Assembly: GCF_024753215.1 (NCBI RefSeq)
Contig: NZ_JANUGV010000002.1
Coordinates: 620,001 to 684,000, forward strand
Direction: 5' to 3'
Source of the DNA: Massilia solisilvae
GTDB taxonomy: Bacteria > Pseudomonadota > Gammaproteobacteria > Burkholderiales > Burkholderiaceae_D
DNA: 64,000 nucleotides
Shown here: positions 28,057-37,305 of the stretch, in pieces
How positions within the stretch are numbered: position 1 is the stretch's first letter
How the letters are laid out: the number at the start of each line of letters is the position of its first letter
Translations under genes and position numbers: made by a program
Notes under the pieces: model-generated
Told to the model about the DNA's origin: nothing
Database searches by the model: none
What the model saw: the letters and a program-made list of their open reading frames with translations, nothing else

Positions 28057-28259
28057 TGCAATATCGGCATTACAAGGGCGGACTCTACGAGGTGCTGCAC
28101 GAAGCGCTGCTGGAGTCCGACCACACGCCGATGATCGTGTACCGCGCCGCCAATGGCACGGTCTGGATTCGTCCGAAGCACGTCTTTTTTGAGCTGGTCG
28201 AGGTGGACGGGCGCCAGGTCCCCCGCTTTGCACCGGTCGGTGAACCCGGCGCCGGTTAA
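28056..28259 (+). CDS. DUF1653 domain protein
   Basis: 67-residue protein that is nearly all DUF1653 (YRHYKGGLYEVLHEALLESD, then MIVYRAANGTVWIRPKHVFFE). The fold is small and beta-rich; no biochemical role is established for the family. Its start overlaps the preceding gene's stop by one base, so the pair is translationally coupled. No signal peptide or membrane segment. Confidence 0.8.
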   Translation: MQYRHYKGGLYEVLHEALLESDHTPMIVYRAANGTVWIRPKHVFFELVEVDGRQVPRFAPVGEPGAG

Positions 28260-28322
28260 GCGCCCTCATGAACCCGTGTATCCTGTCGTTAACAGAACAG
28301 GATGCATTCTCGGGTACCTCAC

Positions 28323-28775
28323 ATGTCGCGTATTGGCAAGATAGTGGCAGCGGCGACGCTCGCCGGGCTGGGCGGTTGCGCCACGCTCACGGAAGATTCG
28401 ACCGACCAGATCGTCGAAGTGCACACCGTGCAGGATCACCGCGAAATTGCCGGTGTCGGCTGCACGCTGTCCAATGCCAAGGGCCGCTGGTTTGTGGTGG
28501 CGCCGGGCCGGGTGACGGTGGCGCGCTATCCGCTGGCGCTGACCATCGATTGCGGGCGCGAGGGTGTCGGGCGCGCGGTCGAATACGCCGAGGCGCGCTA
28601 CGATGCGCATGACCTCATCACCACCGTGCTCACCACGGGCGGGTTGGGGTATGTGATGGATACGTATTCGGGGGCAGGGTTTGCCTATCCGCCGGTGCTG
28701 ACGGTGGTGATACCCAAGCAGGTGGCGGTGAAGGATCCGGCCACCGTCGAAGCTCCCGGGAACCGCGTTTTCTAG
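28323..28775 (+). CDS. Putative lipoprotein, unknown function
   Basis: 150 residues from the ATG at 28323. A lipoprotein signal peptide ends in LAGLGGC, so the mature protein would start at the lipidated cysteine, and the next residues (ATL) do not carry an Asp retention signal. The mature part is beta-rich (HREIAGVGCTLSNAKGRWFVVAPG, a PEGA-like appearance), with a hydrophobic stretch near ~105-120 (TTVLTTGGLGYVMDTYSG). An in-frame ATG at 28302 would break the signal peptide pattern. Monocistronic; no recognised family. Confidence 0.75.
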   Translation: MSRIGKIVAAATLAGLGGCATLTEDSTDQIVEVHTVQDHREIAGVGCTLSNAKGRWFVVAPGRVTVARYPLALTIDCGREGVGRAVEYAEARYDAHDLITTVLTTGGLGYVMDTYSGAGFAYPPVLTVVIPKQVAVKDPATVEAPGNRVF

Positions 28776-28785
28776 CCCCAATCAA

Positions 28786-28878
28786 CGTCGTCCCGGCGAA
28801 AGCCGGGACCCATGCTGAGTCAAACAAGGCCGCGAGGCGGGATGCTCAGTATGGGTCCCGGCCTGCGCCGGGACGACG
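28786..28878. repeat. Palindromic repeat family I, paired copy 3
   Basis: Inverted pair: CGTCGTCCCGGCGAAAGCCG...CCATGCTGAG facing CTCAGTATGGGTCCCGG...CCGGGACGACG across ~30 bp. It lies between the convergent lipoprotein and pepA genes. Confidence 0.85.
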
Positions 28879-28898
28879 GTTTTGAGGTTGGCGCTCGA

Positions 28899-30395
28899 TC
28901 AAACGCGGTTGATCAGGAAGGTGGTCAACAGCGGCACCGGGCGGCCGGTGGCGCCTTTCTGCGCGCCGCTCTTCCAGGCGGTGCCGGCGATGTCCAGGTG
29001 CGCCCAGGTGTACTTGCGGGTGAAGTTCTCCAGGAAGCACGCTGCCGTGATCGACGCCCCGCCCGGGGTGCCGATGTTTGCCAGGTCGGCAAAGTTCGAC
29101 TTGAGCTGCTCGTTGTACTCCTCGCCGATCGGCAGACGCCAGGCGGTGTCGCCAGCCTGCTTGCCGGCGCTGACCAGCTCGTCCGCCAGCGCGTCGTGGG
29201 CGTCGTCGTGGCGCGTGAACAGGCCCGACTTGTGGTGGCCCAGCGAGACGATGCAGGCGCCGGTCAGGGTCGCAATGTCCACCACCGCGGCCGGCTTGAA
29301 GCGCTCGGCGTAGGTGAGGGCGTCGGCCAGGATCAGGCGGCCTTCGGCGTCGGTGTTCAGGATCTCGATGGTGGTGCCGCTCATCGAGGTGACGATGTCG
29401 CCCGGCTTGGACGCGTGGCCCGACGGCATGTTCTCGCACGCTGCGACGATGCCGACCACGTTCAGCTTCAGGCCCATCTCGCCGATCGCGCGGAAGGTGC
29501 CCAGCACCGAGCCGGCGCCGCACATGTCGTACTTCATTTCGTCCATGTTCGGACCCGGCTTGAGCGAAATGCCGCCGGTGTCGAAGGTAATGCCTTTGCC
29601 GACCAGCACCACTGGGGCGTCGTTCTTCTTGCCGCCGTTGTGCTTGAGCACGATGAACTTGGGCGGCTCGTCGCTGCCCTTGGCCACCGACAGCAGGCTG
29701 CCCATCTTCAGCGCCTCGAGCTGCTTGCGCTCCAGGATCTCGACGTCAAAGCCGAACTCGCCAGCCATCTTGCGGGCGGTGTTGGCCAGGTAGGTCGGGG
29801 TGCAGACGTTCGGCGACAGGTTGCCCAGTTCCTTGGTCAGGTTCATGCCGTTGCCGATCGCGACCGACTGGGCCAGCACGGCCTTGAGCTGGGCCGGTGC
29901 CGCGTCGGCAGCGATGGTGAGCTTGCGCACGCCGGCGGGCGCCGGGTCCTTCTTGCTCTTTTGCGCGTCGGTGCGGAAGTCGGCCTCGAAACCGGCCAGC
30001 ACGATCGTGCGCAGCGCCCAATTGATGTCGCGCCCTTTCACGGAGGTGAGCGGGAATGCGATAATGCCGTCCGCCGCGCCGATGCTGCCGAAGGCTTTCA
30101 TGGTCGCGCCAACGGCGGTGGCGAAGTTCTTTTCGCTGACCGTCTCGTCGGCGCCCATGCCCACCAGCAGCACGCGTTGCGCCGCATTGCCGGCCACGCC
30201 GCGCAGCAGCAGGGTGGAACCGGGCTTGCCGCTGATGTCGCCCGACTTGAGCGCGGCCGCGATTTCACCTTGTTGATCGAGGGCTTTCGCAGCCTGCGAC
30301 AGTTTTTTGTTTTCGAACACCGCCACCGCGACGACGCCGGTTTTGGCAGTGGCCAGGGTGTTTTTTGTGTCGAATGCTTTTATGCTAAAGTCCAT
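28899..30395 (-). CDS. pepA: Leucyl aminopeptidase PepA (M17)
   Basis: Cytosolic two-metal aminopeptidase of 498 residues from the ATG at 30395. The M17 signature [14 protein letters not shown] is intact, with the metal-binding lysine/aspartate region [18 protein letters not shown] and DMCGAGSV. The frame extends upstream to 30440, but that would run through the promoter shared with lptF. PepA in E. coli also acts as a DNA-binding accessory factor; that is not testable here. Divergent from lptF with a 58-bp spacer, an arrangement seen in many proteobacteria. Confidence 0.96.
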   Translation of the reverse strand: MDFSIKAFDTKNTLATAKTGVVAVAVFENKKLSQAAKALDQQGEIAAALKSGDISGKPGSTLLLRGVAGNAAQRVLLVGMGADETVSEKNFATAVGATMKAFGSIGAADGIIAFPLTSVKGRDINWALRTIVLAGFEADFRTDAQKSKKDPAPAGVRKLTIAADAAPAQLKAVLAQSVAIGNGMNLTKELGNLSPNVCTPTYLANTARKMAGEFGFDVEILERKQLEALKMGSLLSVAKGSDEPPKFIVLKHNGGKKNDAPVVLVGKGITFDTGGISLKPGPNMDEMKYDMCGAGSVLGTFRAIGEMGLKLNVVGIVAACENMPSGHASKPGDIVTSMSGTTIEILNTDAEGRLILADALTYAERFKPAAVVDIATLTGACIVSLGHHKSGLFTRHDDAHDALADELVSAGKQAGDTAWRLPIGEEYNEQLKSNFADLANIGTPGGASITAACFLENFTRKYTWAHLDIAGTAWKSGAQKGATGRPVPLLTTFLINRV

Positions 30396-30439
30396 TTGGT
30401 TCTCCAAGTGTTTTTCGTGACGCGACCGCCTAACCTGCA

Positions 30440-30447
30440 ATTATAAC
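30440..30447. promoter_or_regulatory. Overlapping -10 elements between pepA and lptF
   Basis: ATTATAAC reads TATAAT on the minus strand (towards pepA) and TATAAC on the plus strand (towards lptF). No good -35 was seen on either side. The plus-strand element is only 6 bp from the lptF ATG. Confidence 0.35.
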
Positions 30448-30453
30448 GAGCGA

Positions 30454-31596
30454 ATGATTTTCCAACGCGCCCTTCGACGTGAAATGGCCAGTGCGGCCGG
30501 CGCAACCTTCACGGTGCTGTTCACGATTTTCGTCACCTGGAACCTGATGTTCATCCTCAGCAAAGCCGCGGGGGGCCAGGTGGCGTCGAGCGATGTCGTG
30601 GCGCTGATCGCGTTCTCAGTCCTGAATTATCTGCCAACTGTGATCATTCTCACCAGCTTTATTTCCGTGCTGGTGGCGATCACGCGCAGTTACCGCGATT
30701 CCGAAATGGTGGTGTGGTTCGCCTCCGGCCAGTCGCTGGTGCGCTGGGTGCGGCCGGTCCTGACCTTCGGCCTGCCGCTGGTGCTGCTGGTGGGCGGCCT
30801 GTCCTTCGTGGCCACTCCGTGGGCCAGCCAGAAGCGCACCGAATATACCGAGCGTTTCCAGAAGCGCGAAGACCTCAAGCGGGTGGCGCCGGGCCAGTTC
30901 CGCGAATCGGCATCGGCCAACCGCGTGTTTTTCGTCGAAGGCAGCGCCGCCGGTTCGGCCGTGGTGCAAAACGTCTTCGTCAACAGCATCGAAAACAACG
31001 CCAATTCGATCGTGGTGGCCAAACAGGGGGTGATCGAATCGGATGGCAAGGGCGGCCAGTTCCTGGTGTTGAAAAACGGCCGGCGCTACCAGGGCACGCC
31101 AGGCCGGCCCGATTTCCAGTCGATGGAATTCGAGCGTTACAGCATGCGGGTGGCGACCAAGGCGCCGGTGCTGGGTAGTGGATTCAAGGTCGAGGAAATG
31201 TCCACGCCGGCGTTGCTGGCGGCCCCGCACCGGCCGGACACGATGGCCGAATTGCTGTACCGGCTGTCGGCGCCGATCATGGTGGTGGTGCTGATGCTGC
31301 TGGCCATTCCGCTGGGTTTCGTCAACCCGCGCGCGGGCAGCTCGGCCAACCTGATCCTGGCCTTGCTGATCTTTTTCACCTACAGCAACCTGACCAAGGT
31401 GGTGGAAGCCAGCGTCAAATCCGGCAAGCTGCAGTTCGGCATGGCATGGTGGCCGCTGCACCTGGCCGCGCTGCTGGCCGCGCTGGCGCTGTTCGCCTGG
31501 CGCCTGAACGTGAACCACCGTTACCACCCGCTGATGCTGTGGAATGCGCTCAAGCGCCGCCGCTACCTGGGCAAGAGCGGCAAGGCGGGGGCATAA
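30454..31596 (+). CDS. lptF: LPS export permease LptF
   Basis: Inner-membrane half of the LptB2FG transporter that extracts lipopolysaccharide for delivery to LptA. YjgP/YjgQ family, 380 residues, with six membrane helices in two groups of three (N-terminal ~10-120, C-terminal ~275-360) flanking a periplasmic beta-jellyroll (~130-265). The start MIFQRALRREM is typical. Its TAA overlaps the lptG ATG by one base. LptB is not in this window. Confidence 0.95.
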   Translation: MIFQRALRREMASAAGATFTVLFTIFVTWNLMFILSKAAGGQVASSDVVALIAFSVLNYLPTVIILTSFISVLVAITRSYRDSEMVVWFASGQSLVRWVRPVLTFGLPLVLLVGGLSFVATPWASQKRTEYTERFQKREDLKRVAPGQFRESASANRVFFVEGSAAGSAVVQNVFVNSIENNANSIVVAKQGVIESDGKGGQFLVLKNGRRYQGTPGRPDFQSMEFERYSMRVATKAPVLGSGFKVEEMSTPALLAAPHRPDTMAELLYRLSAPIMVVVLMLLAIPLGFVNPRAGSSANLILALLIFFTYSNLTKVVEASVKSGKLQFGMAWWPLHLAALLAALALFAWRLNVNHRYHPLMLWNALKRRRYLGKSGKAGA

Positions 31597-32780
31597 TGAA
31601 GATTCTGCAACGTTACTTCGCGATCAACATCACGCAGGCCGTGGCCTTCGTGCTGGTGGCCTTCCTGGCCCTGACCGCCTTCATGGACCTGGTGCAGGAG
31701 CTGCCTTCGGTCGGCAAGGGCACCTACATGATCCAGCACGCCTTCCTGTATGTGCTGCTGCAGGTGCCGGGGCACGTGTACGAGGTGATGCCGGTGGCGG
31801 CGCTGATCGGCACCATCTACACGATGGCGCAATTTGCGCAGAGCTCCGAGTTCACGATCATGCGCGCGTCGTCGATGTCCACGCGCATGGCGGCCGGCAT
31901 GCTGTTCAAGACCGGTGTCGTGTTCGTGGCGATCACTTTCCTGTTCGGCGAAGTCATCACCCCGCGCACCGCCCCCCTGGCCGAGCGGCTGCGGCTGGCG
32001 GCCAAGGGCGGCACGGTTTCGGCCGAGTTCCGGTCGGGCATGTGGACCAAGGACATCGTGCATGCCGAGGGCGTCAAGGGCCCCACGATCGGCTCGCGCT
32101 TTTTCAACGTGCGCCAGATCCAGCCGGACGGCAAGCTGGTCGATATCCGCCTGTACGAATTCGACCTGAACATGCGGATGCGCTCGCTGATCACCGCGGC
32201 GACCGGCACCTTCAGCGGCAATAACACCTGGCAGCTCGCCGACGTGACGGAAACGCGCTTTGACAACTCGCGCGAGTTGCCGGAACCGGGCGCGCCGCTG
32301 CCGCCCGGAATGACGGTCCAGAGCAGCTTTGGACAGGACACGGCGTCGGTGTCGACGCAGCACCTGGACACGCTCGACCTGCAGTCCGAGATCACGCCCA
32401 AGATCCTGTCGGTGTCGCGCTCGGACCCGGACCGGATGTCGGCCAACGAACTGGCGGTGTACACGCGCCACCTGGCCGAGAACCGCCAGGAGACCGAGCG
32501 CTTCAAGATCGCGTTCTGGAAAAAGCTGATCGACCCGCTGGCGATCTTCGTGCTGATGCTGCTGGCGCTGCCGTTTGCCTACCTGCACACCCGCAGCGGT
32601 GGCGTCAGCCTCAAGATCTTCATCGGCATCATGATCGGGGTGTCGTTCATCCTGATCAACGCGCTGGTCTCGCATATCGGCCTGCTGTCCACATGGCCGG
32701 CCTTCCTCACCGCGATTGCGCCGAGCCTGCTGTTCATGGCGTTGACGGTGGGCGCGCTGTGGTGGGTGGAGCGGCACTGA
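31596..32780 (+). CDS. lptG: LPS export permease LptG
   Basis: Second permease of LptB2FG, 394 residues. It has the same plan as LptF: three N-terminal helices, a periplasmic domain (~125-290), and three C-terminal helices with the conserved KLIDPLAIFVLMLLALPFAY region. The start MKILQRYFAINI is characteristic of the family. It begins on the last base of the lptF stop codon and its own TGA overlaps the start of cbiX (TGATG), so the three genes form a tightly coupled operon. Confidence 0.95.
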   Translation: MKILQRYFAINITQAVAFVLVAFLALTAFMDLVQELPSVGKGTYMIQHAFLYVLLQVPGHVYEVMPVAALIGTIYTMAQFAQSSEFTIMRASSMSTRMAAGMLFKTGVVFVAITFLFGEVITPRTAPLAERLRLAAKGGTVSAEFRSGMWTKDIVHAEGVKGPTIGSRFFNVRQIQPDGKLVDIRLYEFDLNMRMRSLITAATGTFSGNNTWQLADVTETRFDNSRELPEPGAPLPPGMTVQSSFGQDTASVSTQHLDTLDLQSEITPKILSVSRSDPDRMSANELAVYTRHLAENRQETERFKIAFWKKLIDPLAIFVLMLLALPFAYLHTRSGGVSLKIFIGIMIGVSFILINALVSHIGLLSTWPAFLTAIAPSLLFMALTVGALWWVERH

Positions 32781-33148
32781 TGGCGCGCGCCCTGGTCCTG
32801 TTCGCGCACGGCGCCCGCGCCCCCGGTTGGGCCGCGCCGTTCGAGCGCCTGCGCGCGCTGGCGGCGGCGCGCCTGCCCGATCGCAGCGTGTCGCTGGCCT
32901 ACCTCGAACTGATGAGCCCAAGCCTGCCGGACGAGGTGGCGGCGCTGGCCGCGCGCGGCGTCGATGAGGTGACGGTGGTGCCGGTGTTTCTGGGTAGAGG
33001 CGGGCACCTGCAGCGCGACCTGCCGGCGCTTGTCGAGCGGCTGCGCAGCGCGCATCCTGGCCTGCGGATCAAGGTGGCCGGGCCGGTCGGCGAAGACGAA
33101 GCGGTGCTCGCGGCCATGGCCGAGTACTGCATTTCCACGCTGGGCTGA
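32780..33148 (+). CDS. cbiX: CbiX/SirB-family sirohydrochlorin chelatase
   Basis: Short, 122-residue single-domain chelatase that inserts cobalt or iron into sirohydrochlorin. Start LVLFAHGARAPGW holds the metal-binding histidine (LFAHG), and VVPVFLGRGGHLQRDLP the second conserved histidine. Its length matches the small CbiX type rather than the two-domain SirB. It is translationally coupled to lptG, an unusual partner. Siroheme is needed by the CysI sulfite reductase encoded 8 kb away, and CobA in that operon makes its precursor, so ferrochelatase for siroheme is a plausible role; cobalt for cobalamin is the alternative. Confidence 0.9.
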   Translation: MARALVLFAHGARAPGWAAPFERLRALAAARLPDRSVSLAYLELMSPSLPDEVAALAARGVDEVTVVPVFLGRGGHLQRDLPALVERLRSAHPGLRIKVAGPVGEDEAVLAAMAEYCISTLG

Positions 33149-33367
33149 TCAGGTTCGCAACTTTCTCGTTGCAGGCCTGTTATCCGAGATGCCGAACTGG
33201 CTAAACAGCCTGATAATTTTCCGTTGGTTTTTGGCGTAAAGCCCGCCGTTACGGCATTTCTTCGTTGCGTGCCGAGTTGACGTTGGGCATTATTTCTCTG
33301 CGTTTATTCCACCTTTCGATCCGCTGGCGCGTCCGCGCCGCGATCGTCCCGGCAGCAGAGAAGCAAC

Positions 33368-35953
33368 ATGACCACCCCATCGACCAGCATCTACGTCCGC
33401 CCCGGATGGACCAGCACTACCTGGACCTACAACGGCGCCAGCATCGGCGCGTCGGCCATCAGCGCCGTCGCTTTTTCGTTTGACAGCAGCACCGGACCGC
33501 AGCTTGACCGCGGCAATTTCCAGTACAGCGTGGATGGTGGCAGGAGCTGGACCACCTACGCCATGCAGTCGGACACCGATGGCGTCTACGTGCCGGCCGC
33601 CGGCACCCTGTGGCGCTTCGTGGACCAGACGCCGGGCGACGACGGCACCCCGGAAGCCTTCGTCATGCACTGGAAGCTGGCCGATGGCAGCATCGTGAGC
33701 AGCAACGCCGGCGTGGTGCCGGACAACCAGCCGGTGGGCATGACGTACGAGCACAACTACGTGTTCACGAGCCAGCAGGCAGGCGACGCGGTGGCGGCCT
33801 TGCACCCCATCGACACCGGCGCGCCCGACGGCGGCCGCTGGGTGATCCAGGACCAGTCGCAGGCGGGCCTGTTCGGCGTGACGACGGACCCCAATACCGG
33901 CGCGGCGGAACTGGTGATCGCCAATCCGGGCGCCATGCCGGAGGCGGGTGGCGCGCTCAGCGTGACCATGCACTACTACGACCGCTACCAGATCGACCCC
34001 AGCGGCAATCCGTACCCGAACACGGGCGTGACCGACACCCTCGTGTTCACGGTCATGCAGGGCACGACGCAGGCGCTGCCCGCGTTCGGCGCTGACCTGA
34101 CGCTCGGCGCGGCCAGTGGCGCACAGGCCAGCCCGGCGATCGCGGCCCTGCCTGGCGGCGGCTTTGTCACCGCGTGGCAAGGCAGCGGCAACGCGATCTG
34201 GGCCCAGGTGCGCGACGCCAGTGGCACGGCCAGCGCCGGGCCGTTCGCGGTCAGCGCCACCGCCGATAGCGCGGCCGAGGCCCAGCCGGCAGTAGCTGCG
34301 CTGGCCGACGGCCGCTTTGTGGTGGCGTACACGGTGCAGCAGGATGGCGCGAGCGCGGTCGCTTACCGCATCGTCGAAGCCAACGGCAGCGTGGGCCAGC
34401 AGCTGGCCGCCGGCGCGCCGGGCGACGCCTCGATGCCGGCCGTGACGGCGCTGGCGGACGGATCCTTCGTGCTCGGCTGGCGCAGCGGCGGCCAGGTGCA
34501 CCTGCTGCATGAAAGCGCGCTTGGTAGCCCGATCGGCGCGGAACAGGTGACCGGCCTGCTCGGCACCGCCTACAGCCCGAGCGTGACGGCGCTGCACAAC
34601 GGCGACTACGTGGTGGCGTGGGGCGAGATCGGCGACGGCAACGTGTATGCGGCGCTGGGCAGCAGCCCTGGCACGGCGATCCAGGTGGCCGGCGACGGCG
34701 CGGCCGCCAGCATTTCGACAGCGGCACCGCTGCCGCACGTGGCGGCGCTCTCCGGCGGCGGCTTTGTCGTCGCGTGGGACAGCTACCGCAACGACCCGCT
34801 CGGCATTGCGGTGAGCGACATCTTCTTCCAGCGCTACGACAATGCGGGTCACGCGCTCGGCCAGCTGGAGCAGGCCAACGCCCAGGGCGGCACCGGCCGC
34901 TTCGACGCGTCGGTGGCGGCGCTGCCCGATGGCGGCTTCGTGATCGGCTGGCAGGCACAGGGCGGCGACGGCGATGCCAACGGCGTGTTCGGGCGCCGCT
35001 TTGGCGCGGACGGCGTGCCTGCCGATGCGCAGGAATTCCAGGTCAACCAGCTGTCGGTCGGCGACCAGGCCAGCCCGGCGCTGGCGGTCCTCGGCAACGG
35101 CGGCGTGGCGACGGCCTGGGTGGACACGCAGGATGGCGGCTCCACCATCGAGGCGCGCGTACTGGCCGGCAGCGGCGGGGCGAGCACGGGCTCGGGCGGT
35201 TCGACCGGGTCGGGCGGCGGCGACACCGTCGGCAGCGGCTCCGGGTCGAGCGGCGGCAGCACCGGTTCCGGTTCGACCGGCAGCGGCAGCGGCGGTTCCG
35301 GCACAGGCGGTGGCGGCAGCGTGACGGTGCCGGCGCCAGCGCCCGAGCTTGTGACGGGCACCGGCGCGGCCAACGTGTTCGCATCGAACGGCGGCAGCCA
35401 TGCGATCGACGGCGGCGCCGGCCTGGACACGGTCGTGTACCAAACCCCGCACGCCGGGATCACGGTCACGGCGGGCGCGAACGGCTTCACCGTCAGCGGC
35501 AACGGTATCCAGGATGCCCTGGTCAACGTGGAGCGCCTGCAGTTCAGCGACGCGTCGCTGGCGCTGGACATCAACGGCACGGCCGGCGAGGCATACCGCC
35601 TGTACCAGGCTACGTTCGACCGCGCACCGGACCTGGCGGGGCTGGGCTACTGGATCAAGATGCTCGATAACGGCGCGAGCCTGAACCAGGTGTCGCAGGA
35701 GTTCGTCGGCAGCCTGGAATTTGCGAGCCGCTACGGGGCCAACGCGAGCGACAGCCAGTTCGTGCAGGCGCTGTACCAGAACGTGCTGCACCGTCCGGCG
35801 GAGCAGGGTGGTTATGACTTCTGGATGGCCTCGCTGCAGCAGTACGGCGCCACGCGCGCCGAGGTGCTGGCGCACTTCAGCGAAAGCCTCGAGAACCAGG
35901 CGCAGGTGATCGGCAGCATCCAGGATGGCATCCTGTTCACGCCCTGGGGCTGA
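33368..35953 (+). CDS. Large secreted-type protein: seven propeller-like repeats plus DUF4214
   Basis: 861 residues with no signal peptide, low Cys and a Gly/Asp-rich composition, as in type I secreted proteins. The N-terminal ~230 residues are beta-rich and unassigned. Seven ~50-residue repeats follow (starting near 255, 306, 356, 403, 456, 514 and 568), each centred on a motif like SPAIAALPGGGFVTAWQ. Seven copies suggest one seven-bladed beta-propeller. A Gly/Ser linker (~600-652) leads to one RTX-like stretch (GGSHAIDGGAGLDTVVY) and a C-terminal DUF4214 region (~735-840). No T1SS transporter is adjacent. The role is unknown; surface adhesion or S-layer-like attachment would be a guess. Confidence 0.8.
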   Translation: MTTPSTSIYVRPGWTSTTWTYNGASIGASAISAVAFSFDSSTGPQLDRGNFQYSVDGGRSWTTYAMQSDTDGVYVPAAGTLWRFVDQTPGDDGTPEAFVMHWKLADGSIVSSNAGVVPDNQPVGMTYEHNYVFTSQQAGDAVAALHPIDTGAPDGGRWVIQDQSQAGLFGVTTDPNTGAAELVIANPGAMPEAGGALSVTMHYYDRYQIDPSGNPYPNTGVTDTLVFTVMQGTTQALPAFGADLTLGAASGAQASPAIAALPGGGFVTAWQGSGNAIWAQVRDASGTASAGPFAVSATADSAAEAQPAVAALADGRFVVAYTVQQDGASAVAYRIVEANGSVGQQLAAGAPGDASMPAVTALADGSFVLGWRSGGQVHLLHESALGSPIGAEQVTGLLGTAYSPSVTALHNGDYVVAWGEIGDGNVYAALGSSPGTAIQVAGDGAAASISTAAPLPHVAALSGGGFVVAWDSYRNDPLGIAVSDIFFQRYDNAGHALGQLEQANAQGGTGRFDASVAALPDGGFVIGWQAQGGDGDANGVFGRRFGADGVPADAQEFQVNQLSVGDQASPALAVLGNGGVATAWVDTQDGGSTIEARVLAGSGGASTGSGGSTGSGGGDTVGSGSGSSGGSTGSGSTGSGSGGSGTGGGGSVTVPAPAPELVTGTGAANVFASNGGSHAIDGGAGLDTVVYQTPHAGITVTAGANGFTVSGNGIQDALVNVERLQFSDASLALDINGTAGEAYRLYQATFDRAPDLAGLGYWIKMLDNGASLNQVSQEFVGSLEFASRYGANASDSQFVQALYQNVLHRPAEQGGYDFWMASLQQYGATRAEVLAHFSESLENQAQVIGSIQDGILFTPWG

Positions 35954-36043
35954 GCTTCGGTGAATCTGCACGTAGCTTGTGCGCGATCATGAATTTGGAC
36001 GTGCAGGACGTTTGACACTCCTGCCGAACGCGCACACACTGCA

Positions 36044-36559
36044 ATGCACGTTTGCCGGGCGCTGCCCATCGCGCCGGGCGTTCTCGGATCCTTACCCGGG
36101 CCATCCATCATGCTGACTGCGTCGATCAAGCAGCTCGTTGCCGCCGCCATGCAATCGCTGCAACGATCCAAGACCCTGGCCGTCATGCGCCGCACGCTGT
36201 CGCCGTCGGCACTGTTCGTCGAGCTGCGCTGCGCGCGCCGCATCGACGCGCTGGCGCGCCGCCTCACACGCATGCAGGGCAAAATCGGCCGCATGTCGGC
36301 GCATGTGCTGTCGCAGCAGGCCGGAGCAGCGGTGGATGCAGACCGCAGCCTGCGCGGCATGCTGGCCGACCTCAAGGCCGACCTGAACGGCATCCGGCGC
36401 GACCTTGCGCTGTGGTACACGCGCGAGTGCCGCGGCCGTGCCGGCGCCATGCTGCGCGCGTCGATCGAAAACCTGAACCGCATCGCCGCGGACACCTACC
36501 TGGCAGCCGACCGGCTGGAGTGGGAAATCGAGGAGCACGACCGGCGCTACGGCCGGTAG
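36044..36559 (+). CDS. Hypothetical helical protein
   Basis: Up to 171 residues; an in-frame ATG at 36110 would give 149 residues starting MLTASIKQLV. Neither start has a clear ribosome site. The sequence is almost all helical, with heptad-like stretches (DALARRLTRMQGKIGRM, RGMLADLKADLNGIRRDL, IENLNRIAADTYLAADRLEW), so a coiled-coil bundle is likely. No signal peptide or membrane helix. Convergent with cobA, 12 bp apart. No family recognised. Confidence 0.6.
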   Translation: MHVCRALPIAPGVLGSLPGPSIMLTASIKQLVAAAMQSLQRSKTLAVMRRTLSPSALFVELRCARRIDALARRLTRMQGKIGRMSAHVLSQQAGAAVDADRSLRGMLADLKADLNGIRRDLALWYTRECRGRAGAMLRASIENLNRIAADTYLAADRLEWEIEEHDRRYGR

Positions 36560-36571
36560 CGCGCGGGCCGT

Positions 36572-37294
36572 TCAGCCGTGCGGCTGGTGCGTGCGCATGC
36601 GCAGCGCTTGGCCAATCATCACCAGCACCGGGCCGTGCGCCTGGTCCAGCCCATGCGCCAGCGCGGCCAGCGTGATGCGCGTGATGCGCTCGTTGTCGCG
36701 GCTGCAGTTTTCGATGATGACCACCGGCGTGTCGGCGGGGCGGCCCTGTGCCAGCAGCCGTTCCGCCGTCTGGATGGCTTCGCGCCCGCCCATGTACTGC
36801 ACCATGGTGTCGGTGTGCGGCAAACCTTCGAGGTCGGCCTGTTCCGGGGCAGTGCTGGACGTGAAGAACGCGACGCTGCGGGCGACACCGCGCTTGGTCA
36901 GCGGCTGTTTGGTGGCCGCGGCGGCGGCCAGCGCGGTGGTGATGCCGGGGACGATCTCGACCGCGATGTCGGCTTCTTCCAGCGCACGCAGCTCTTCGTC
37001 GGCGCGGCCGAACAGCATGGGGTCGCCACCCTTGAGGCGCACCACGATCGCGTGCCGGTGCGCGCACTCGACGAGCAGGCGGTTGATGACTTCCTGCGCG
37101 GTGGAGCGCTGGCCGGAACGCTTGCCGACCGCGATTTTTTCAGCCTGCGGGCACAGCTCCAGCATCTCCGGCGTCACCAGCGCGTCGTACAGCACCACGT
37201 TCGCCTGCGCGAGCAGGCGCGCGCCGCGCACGGTGATGAGGTCGGGCGCGCCGGGCCCGGCGCCGATGAGGTAAACCTTGCCTGTCGCGGCCAT
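36572..37294 (-). CDS. cobA: Uroporphyrinogen-III C-methyltransferase (SUMT)
   Basis: Methylates uroporphyrinogen III twice with S-adenosylmethionine to give precorrin-2, the branch point to siroheme and cobalamin. 240 residues, with the TP-methylase motifs GAGPGAPDLITVRGARLL at the N-terminus, VVRLKGGDPMLFGR and PGITTALAAAA. It lacks the dehydrogenase/chelatase half of CysG, so those steps must come from other genes; CbiX at 32780 is a candidate for chelation. Last gene of the sulfate operon, 11 bp after cysN, consistent with siroheme supply for CysI. Confidence 0.95.
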   Translation of the reverse strand: MAATGKVYLIGAGPGAPDLITVRGARLLAQANVVLYDALVTPEMLELCPQAEKIAVGKRSGQRSTAQEVINRLLVECAHRHAIVVRLKGGDPMLFGRADEELRALEEADIAVEIVPGITTALAAAAATKQPLTKRGVARSVAFFTSSTAPEQADLEGLPHTDTMVQYMGGREAIQTAERLLAQGRPADTPVVIIENCSRDNERITRITLAALAHGLDQAHGPVLVMIGQALRMRTHQPHG

Positions 37295-37305
37295 GCAGTG
37301 ATCCT

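Noticed and set aside
35150..35335. The Gly/Ser-rich stretch as a microsatellite or assembly error
   Set aside because: It stays in frame, uses mixed codons and joins two structured parts, as expected for a protein linker.
33290..35971. An 893-residue minus-strand frame opposite the seven-repeat protein
   Set aside because: The sense strand encodes clear repeats and DUF4214; the antisense product is His/Arg/Ala-rich with no domain.
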